A stretch of 64,000 nucleotides of DNA from Flavobacteriales bacterium (GTDB lineage: Bacteria; Bacteroidota; Bacteroidia; Flavobacteriales_E; Vicingaceae), in the NCBI GenBank assembly GCA_020635815.1, contig JACJZB010000002.1:248001-312000 (forward strand), read 5' to 3'. This document shows, in pieces, positions 59,732 to 64,000 of this stretch (positions are counted from its first letter, which is position 1; each line of letters opens with the position of its first letter). A model generated the notes under the pieces. It saw only the letters and a program-made list of their open reading frames with translations, searched no databases and was not told the DNA's origin. The position numbers and the translations under genes are program-made.

Positions 59732-61525
59732 ATGAAAAGTTTAAAATTTATTACTGGCGCTTTTGTTTTAAGTGCATTTTGTTTCCAGAATGTTGCTGCT
59801 CAAAGCTTGGCACAAGAAAAAACGGTTGAACTCACCGGAAAATCAAAGAACAAAGGTTACTTAGGAAATGTTGTTATTGATGATGCTAAACAACAATTTG
59901 ACATGGTATTTGTAACAAAAGACAAAGCCAGAAAAATAGAATATGAAGTATATCAATTTGATTATGATTTTAAGTTGTTAAACAACTTTAAAGAAGCAGA
60001 AAGAAAGTTAAAGGGAAAAAGATCAAAAACCAAAACTTATAAAGGAGATTATTGGGAAGTAACAGGTGTTACAGCTGAAGGAAATATGATGGGCAAATTA
60101 GTGTTAAAAAAGACACAATATGTACATGAATGGAACTGGTGGAGAGGTGGATATGAGACTACAAAAACGCTTTTAGCAAAAGAAAAGCCGAAAGAAATGG
60201 CTTCTGACGGAGGCGATAAAAAAAGAAAATTATACTACACTTCTCATAGAGATTTATCAGAAACAGGAGAATTATTAGTATGTGCGTTGATTAATAAAGG
60301 TATAATGGCAATGGCAAAAGAAGCTAGTAGAGAATACCAAATTATGCACATTGATAAAGATTTAAATGTTAAGAAAAAGACACCTTTAACATTCGACCAT
60401 CCTCAAGCTCTTTTATATTCGGCAGAATTAACAGATAGAGATGAATGGGTAATGGTTTTTGCAAATTATGGTGGTCAAGGTATGGGTAAAGTTCAAGCTG
60501 ATGACCCAACACAATTAACATTTATAAGAGTTGACGGAACGGGAAATATTACTGAAAGATTTAACTTCAATACAAAATGTAATGAATGGGCAATTTTTGA
60601 TGCATATTATGTTGGTAATGATGTTTATTTATATGGTGCAGGAAATATTGATAAACCTGAGAAGAAATTTACCAAGCCACCTTTTGCTATTACTGCAGAT
60701 GCTTACCCTGGAGGAGGAACTCCTGAACAACGATTAACAACATTAGAAGGTATGAAGTTTGATTACTTACAGGTAGTTAAGTTAAGCGGAGGTAAAGCTG
60801 ACTTTGTTACTGCAGTATCAATTGATGACATTAATGCAAAAGGTGTAAAACCTGCTAGCCAGAAAAAACTAAGAGAATTTGATGGAAAAAAGTTTGTTTT
60901 AAACGGAGTTAGTGTAACAAGTAATGGAGATTTATTTATTAGTGGACAAGACTTTAAATATGACAATGTAGGTGAAGTGAAAGGCAGAGTTTACAAAGAT
61001 TTATTGATGTTCCAATTTGACAAAACAGGTTCTTTTAAACGTTATTATGGTGTAGAAAACACAGCTAAATCTGCAGGTTTACTTGGTGGTGCAGGAGGTG
61101 CAAAATCTTACCCAGCTGAGTTTACAGTGTTTGAATCGCCTTCTAACCCTAATGATGTATTCTGGAATGTATTTTTATGTAAAGATATCGATGTAGATTG
61201 TAGCTCAGAATCTTCTACAAACTATTTAGCAGGAACTAGAACTACCACTACAACATGTGTTTACACTCCTTTATACCAAGGTAAAATGGGTAAAATTGAT
61301 GCTTCATCAGGTACAATCTCTGATTTTAATACGTTTGGAGGAGATGATTTCTACCTATACATTGATTTAGAAGATGATGGAAAAGGAAAAGATTTACCTT
61401 ATTTCAGCATCAACGGAGGAAAGCAAATTGTTTATGTTGCTAGAGAACGTAAAGGTGGATTAAAAGGAAATGAAAGATGGGGGAATAATATTTGGTTTGG
61501 AAAATTTGACCCTTTAAAACAATAG
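59732..61525 (+). CDS. Exported protein of unknown function
   Basis: 597 residues from the ATG at 59732, which begins a signal peptide (MKSLKFITGAFVLSAFCF...AAQ). The open frame extends to 59675, but that would put 19 hydrophilic residues before the signal. The mature protein is beta-rich, with recurring strands of the type DEWVMVFANYGGQG, NDVYLYGAGNI and GDLFISGQDF, suggesting a beta-propeller. It has no T9SS sorting domain, so it is probably periplasmic or outer-membrane-bound. No family is recognised. It is monocistronic with its own terminator. Confidence 0.75.
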   Translation: MKSLKFITGAFVLSAFCFQNVAAQSLAQEKTVELTGKSKNKGYLGNVVIDDAKQQFDMVFVTKDKARKIEYEVYQFDYDFKLLNNFKEAERKLKGKRSKTKTYKGDYWEVTGVTAEGNMMGKLVLKKTQYVHEWNWWRGGYETTKTLLAKEKPKEMASDGGDKKRKLYYTSHRDLSETGELLVCALINKGIMAMAKEASREYQIMHIDKDLNVKKKTPLTFDHPQALLYSAELTDRDEWVMVFANYGGQGMGKVQADDPTQLTFIRVDGTGNITERFNFNTKCNEWAIFDAYYVGNDVYLYGAGNIDKPEKKFTKPPFAITADAYPGGGTPEQRLTTLEGMKFDYLQVVKLSGGKADFVTAVSIDDINAKGVKPASQKKLREFDGKKFVLNGVSVTSNGDLFISGQDFKYDNVGEVKGRVYKDLLMFQFDKTGSFKRYYGVENTAKSAGLLGGAGGAKSYPAEFTVFESPSNPNDVFWNVFLCKDIDVDCSSESSTNYLAGTRTTTTTCVYTPLYQGKMGKIDASSGTISDFNTFGGDDFYLYIDLEDDGKGKDLPYFSINGGKQIVYVARERKGGLKGNERWGNNIWFGKFDPLKQ

Positions 61526-61541
61526 TTTAGTTAGTTTATTA

Positions 61542-61572
61542 AAAATGCCCCGGTGTATATCGGGGCATTTTA
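61542..61572 (+). terminator. Intrinsic terminator
   Basis: AAAATGCCCCG, loop GTGTATAT, CGGGGCATTTT, 16 bases after the stop of the preceding gene. Confidence 0.9.
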
Positions 61573-61585
61573 AAATCACATTATT

Positions 61586-63115
61586 ATGAAAAAAATTACT
61601 TTTTTATTTAGTTGTTTAATTATTTCAACAGTTATTAATGCTCAGGCTGTAGAATGGGTAAAACAAGGTAAGGCACCTAAAGCAGAGCAAGGAAATGCTA
61701 TCACTCACGATAACGATGGTAATATTTATATTACAGGTACATTTCAAGATTCAGTAAGGTTCGATAATATTTTACTAACTACCTCTTTTGGTGATTACTG
61801 TGCCAAGTATGATACATTAGGAAATGTAATTTGGGCAAAAAAGAACATTGGTGGAGAAGGTATACAATTTGATGGTAATGACCATCTATACACTTTTAGT
61901 AAAAGTGGGAAAACATTAAAAAAGCTAGATTTAAATGGAAATACAATATGGTCAAAAACCTTATATACAACTTCAAATTTTGGGTCTGATGCAATTGTTA
62001 ATGTTTTTCCAAAAAATAATGATGTATATGTTACTGGCTATTTTTCATATGATGCATATTTTGGTAATGATACACTAACAAATAGAGGTGGATGGGATGC
62101 ATACATAGCAAAATTTGATGTAAACGGTCAAAACATCTGGGCAACATCAATTGGAAGCTCAGCTCTGGATAAAGGATATGACATATATGTAAATAACATG
62201 GATGAATTGTACGCTGTTGGGTATTTTAATGATACAGCATACTTTGATGCTACTCAAGTGATAAGTTCTGGAAGTGCAGATGCTTTTTTAGCAAAATATG
62301 ATGAAAATGGAGACTTGGTTTGGGTAAACAGTTATGGTACTCCAAACTTTGATTTAGCCGCACGTATAGTTGCTGATGAGAATGAAGATATTTATATTAC
62401 AGGTAGATATACTGGAGATATAATTTTTGGTTCAACAACATTAACAAGTGTAAACTCTGATGCCTACATTGCAAAATTTGATAACGGAGGAAATTCATTA
62501 TGGGCAAAAAATATATCAGGTCAGCTATGGGATGAAGAAGCAGATATCTTCTATAAAAATGGTGTTCTTGCTGTTATGGCTACAACTGATGGGAATGTTG
62601 ATTTTAATGGAATTACATACAACGGCTTGGGATCATTAGATTTTTTTATTGGAAATATAGATCAAAATGGTAATACATTGTGGGCTAAAATATTTGGAGG
62701 GTCAGCATCTGACGAAGCAAGTGGAATTACATTGATAAATGGGAGTACTTATTTTACAGGTAGTTTTCATGATGTCGCTGATTTTGATAGTTACCAACTT
62801 ACAAGTTTAGGAAACTGGGATATTGTAACTGGTAAAATAAATCCCCAACTTACAACCGGTATTTCCTCACCTAAAAGTGCTGTAAATGGGTTAAGTATTT
62901 ACCCAAACCCTACAAACAATATACTGATTGTAGAAGTTGAAGATTATACATCGTCTATACTAGAAATAAATTCATTAGAAGGAAAAATGTTTAAAAGAAT
63001 ACCATTACTTAATAATAAAACGATTGTTGATTTAACATTTTTAAATTCTGGGATATACTTATTTAGAATCCATGATAATAATGGTATAACCAATCATAAA
63101 GTAGTTAAAAATTAA
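61586..63115 (+). CDS. T9SS-exported SBBP-repeat beta-propeller protein
   Basis: 509 residues. Signal peptide MKKITFLFSCLIISTVINAQ. About seven repeats of some 50 residues (DNDGNIYITGTFQDSVRF, DAYIAKFDVNGQNIWATSIG, DAFLAKYDENGDLVWVNSYG, DENEDIYITGRYTGDIIFG) are the SBBP (beta-propeller) repeat. A type A sorting domain begins at IYPNPTNN and ends NHKVVKN, so it should be exported and surface-anchored by the type IX system. Its sorting domain differs from those of the two genes at 56-59 kb. It begins 14 bases after a strong terminator, so a promoter must lie in or beside that hairpin. Function unknown. Confidence 0.9.
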   Translation: MKKITFLFSCLIISTVINAQAVEWVKQGKAPKAEQGNAITHDNDGNIYITGTFQDSVRFDNILLTTSFGDYCAKYDTLGNVIWAKKNIGGEGIQFDGNDHLYTFSKSGKTLKKLDLNGNTIWSKTLYTTSNFGSDAIVNVFPKNNDVYVTGYFSYDAYFGNDTLTNRGGWDAYIAKFDVNGQNIWATSIGSSALDKGYDIYVNNMDELYAVGYFNDTAYFDATQVISSGSADAFLAKYDENGDLVWVNSYGTPNFDLAARIVADENEDIYITGRYTGDIIFGSTTLTSVNSDAYIAKFDNGGNSLWAKNISGQLWDEEADIFYKNGVLAVMATTDGNVDFNGITYNGLGSLDFFIGNIDQNGNTLWAKIFGGSASDEASGITLINGSTYFTGSFHDVADFDSYQLTSLGNWDIVTGKINPQLTTGISSPKSAVNGLSIYPNPTNNILIVEVEDYTSSILEINSLEGKMFKRIPLLNNKTIVDLTFLNSGIYLFRIHDNNGITNHKVVKN

Positions 63116-63130
63116 GTTTAGTTTTCAATT

Positions 63131-63164
63131 AAATGCCTTAGCAATTTTATTTGTTAGGGCATTT
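63131..63164 (+). terminator. Imperfect intrinsic terminator
   Basis: AAATGCCTTAGCAA, loop, TTGTTAGGGCATTT, with one or two mismatches in the stem, 16 bases after the stop. Confidence 0.65.
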
Positions 63165-63179
63165 ATAATTTATTCAAGT

Positions 63180-64000
63180 ATGAAAAATATTATCTTATAT
63201 CTTTTTGCTCTTTGTTTTTGTGCAATGGTTAATGCCCAAGATTTTGAAGTAATTAAATTCGACAACGACCCTGAAAATTTAGGACCACAAGTTAACTCTC
63301 AATTTAGTGAAACTTCACCTAAAATTTCACCTGATGGGAAAACCTTATTTGTTACTCGTCATACAGATAGTAATAATGGGAAAAATAACATTTGGTATTC
63401 ACAACTCAATCCAGATGGTACTTGGACAGAAGCTAAAAATATTGGAACACCTTTAAATGTGCAAGGTTCTGCAACATCGGTACAATCAATTTCTCCTGAT
63501 GGAAATACCATTTTATTATCTAATTTATACCGTTATTTTGATGGTTCTATAGCTGGTGGTGGGTGCTCTGTTAGTTGGCGACAAAGAGGTGGATGGGCGT
63601 TTCCAAAAAGTCAAGTAATTGAAAAATACCAAAATTTAAACAGCACTGTAAACTATTTTCTATCAAATAGTGGTCAGTTTTTGTTAATGGCTATCGAAAT
63701 GAAAAAAGGACTAGGAGAAAAAGATATATGGGTTTCTTTTAAAGACGAAAAAGAAAATGAATGGACAAAACCATTAAATTTAGGAAGTGTTGTAAACACA
63801 AAAGGTGATGAGTTCGCTCCATTTTTGGCTGCCGATGATAAAACTTTATACTATGCATCTGATGGGCACAAAGGTTATGGAGGAGCTGATATTTGGATGA
63901 CAAAAAGATTAGACGATACTTGGGAAAATTGGTCAACCCCAATAAATTTAGGAGAAAAAATAAACACGCCTGAATTTGATGCTTATTTCAGTATTGATGC
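63180..64000 (+). CDS. PD40 (WD40-like) beta-propeller exported protein, 3' truncated by window edge
   Basis: An ATG at 63180 opens a frame with no stop up to the window end, so 273 residues are visible. Signal peptide MKNIILYLFALCFCAMVNAQ. PD40-type blades follow: SETSPKISPDGKTLFVTRH, NNIWYSQLNPDGTWTEAKNIG, VQSISPDGNTILLSN, EKDIWVSFKDEKENEWTKP, DEFAPFLAADDKTLYYASDG and GGADIWMTKRLDDTW. In Bacteroidota such propellers often precede an OmpA-like peptidoglycan-binding domain (including the T9SS protein PorE), but the C-terminal half is outside the window, so this is only a possibility. Confidence 0.85.
   Translation, partial: MKNIILYLFALCFCAMVNAQDFEVIKFDNDPENLGPQVNSQFSETSPKISPDGKTLFVTRHTDSNNGKNNIWYSQLNPDGTWTEAKNIGTPLNVQGSATSVQSISPDGNTILLSNLYRYFDGSIAGGGCSVSWRQRGGWAFPKSQVIEKYQNLNSTVNYFLSNSGQFLLMAIEMKKGLGEKDIWVSFKDEKENEWTKPLNLGSVVNTKGDEFAPFLAADDKTLYYASDGHKGYGGADIWMTKRLDDTWENWSTPINLGEKINTPEFDAYFSID

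Overview
The window is an AT-rich chromosomal segment from a member of the Bacteroidota, most likely a Flavobacteriales-type bacterium. The main evidence is the C-terminal type A sorting domains of the type IX secretion system (T9SS), paired carboxypeptidase-regulatory-like and DUF5686 proteins, GIN-domain (DUF2807) proteins, promoters of the TAnnTTTG type with an upstream TTG, and almost no Shine-Dalgarno sequences. I cannot name a genus. I see no rRNA, tRNA, CRISPR array, insertion sequence, prophage or integrase.

Layout. 0-5.4 kb: the end of an FtsX/LolE-like permease, a 58-residue lipoprotein and two tandem SpoIIE-type phosphatases (one 7TM, one TPR). 5.5-8.2 kb: an M1 aminopeptidase lipoprotein. 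8.2-12.2 kb: an ECF sigma factor, anti-sigma factor and two GIN-domain proteins in one operon. 12.3-25.9 kb: rlmF, a radical SAM/SPASM protein, an unusual fusion of a carboxypeptidase-regulatory-like module to a prolyl oligopeptidase, a DUF5686 protein, dinB, an Ig-like lipoprotein with no standard start codon, a free methionine sulfoxide reductase and a VWA protein. 26.1-35.0 kb: two secreted amidohydrolase-family proteins and a run of small cytosolic genes. 35.3-43.9 kb: central carbon and nitrogen metabolism, with korAB divergent from sucAB, then gdhA. 44.1-52.3 kb: a complete tryptophan operon trpE-G-D-C-F-B-A followed by a DAHP synthase gene, preceded by a leader peptide with three consecutive Trp codons and an attenuator. 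52.4-56.2 kb: a small exporter and a NarL-type two-component system flanked by two solo LuxR-type DNA-binding proteins. 56.2-64 kb: a series of exported proteins, three with T9SS sorting domains.

The most striking feature is a population of small palindromic repeats, about 30-170 bp, often with inverted terminal sequences and stems such as CCCCTCC/GGAGGGG, GTCATTCTGAAC or CGTCATTGCGA. They sit in intergenic gaps and also inside reading frames. Both SpoIIE phosphatases, TrpF, TrpA and one amidohydrolase appear to carry in-frame insertions, and the C-termini of TrpG and TrpB are written by repeat sequence. In the trp operon every gene junction from trpE to the DAHP synthase gene carries one. 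This resembles in principle the in-frame palindromic elements known from Rickettsia. I see no obvious copies from 36 to 45.6 kb or after 51.3 kb.

How the genes work together: the trp genes and DAHP synthase form one aromatic amino acid transcription unit whose entry is controlled by Trp-codon attenuation. KorAB and SucAB offer two alternative routes for 2-oxoglutarate oxidation, next to glutamate dehydrogenase, which consumes or makes the same metabolite. The LuxR/kinase cluster lies directly upstream of exported proteins, and a 20-bp near-duplicate motif overlaps the presumed -33 region both of the first solo LuxR gene and of a secreted-protein gene, which suggests a local regulon.
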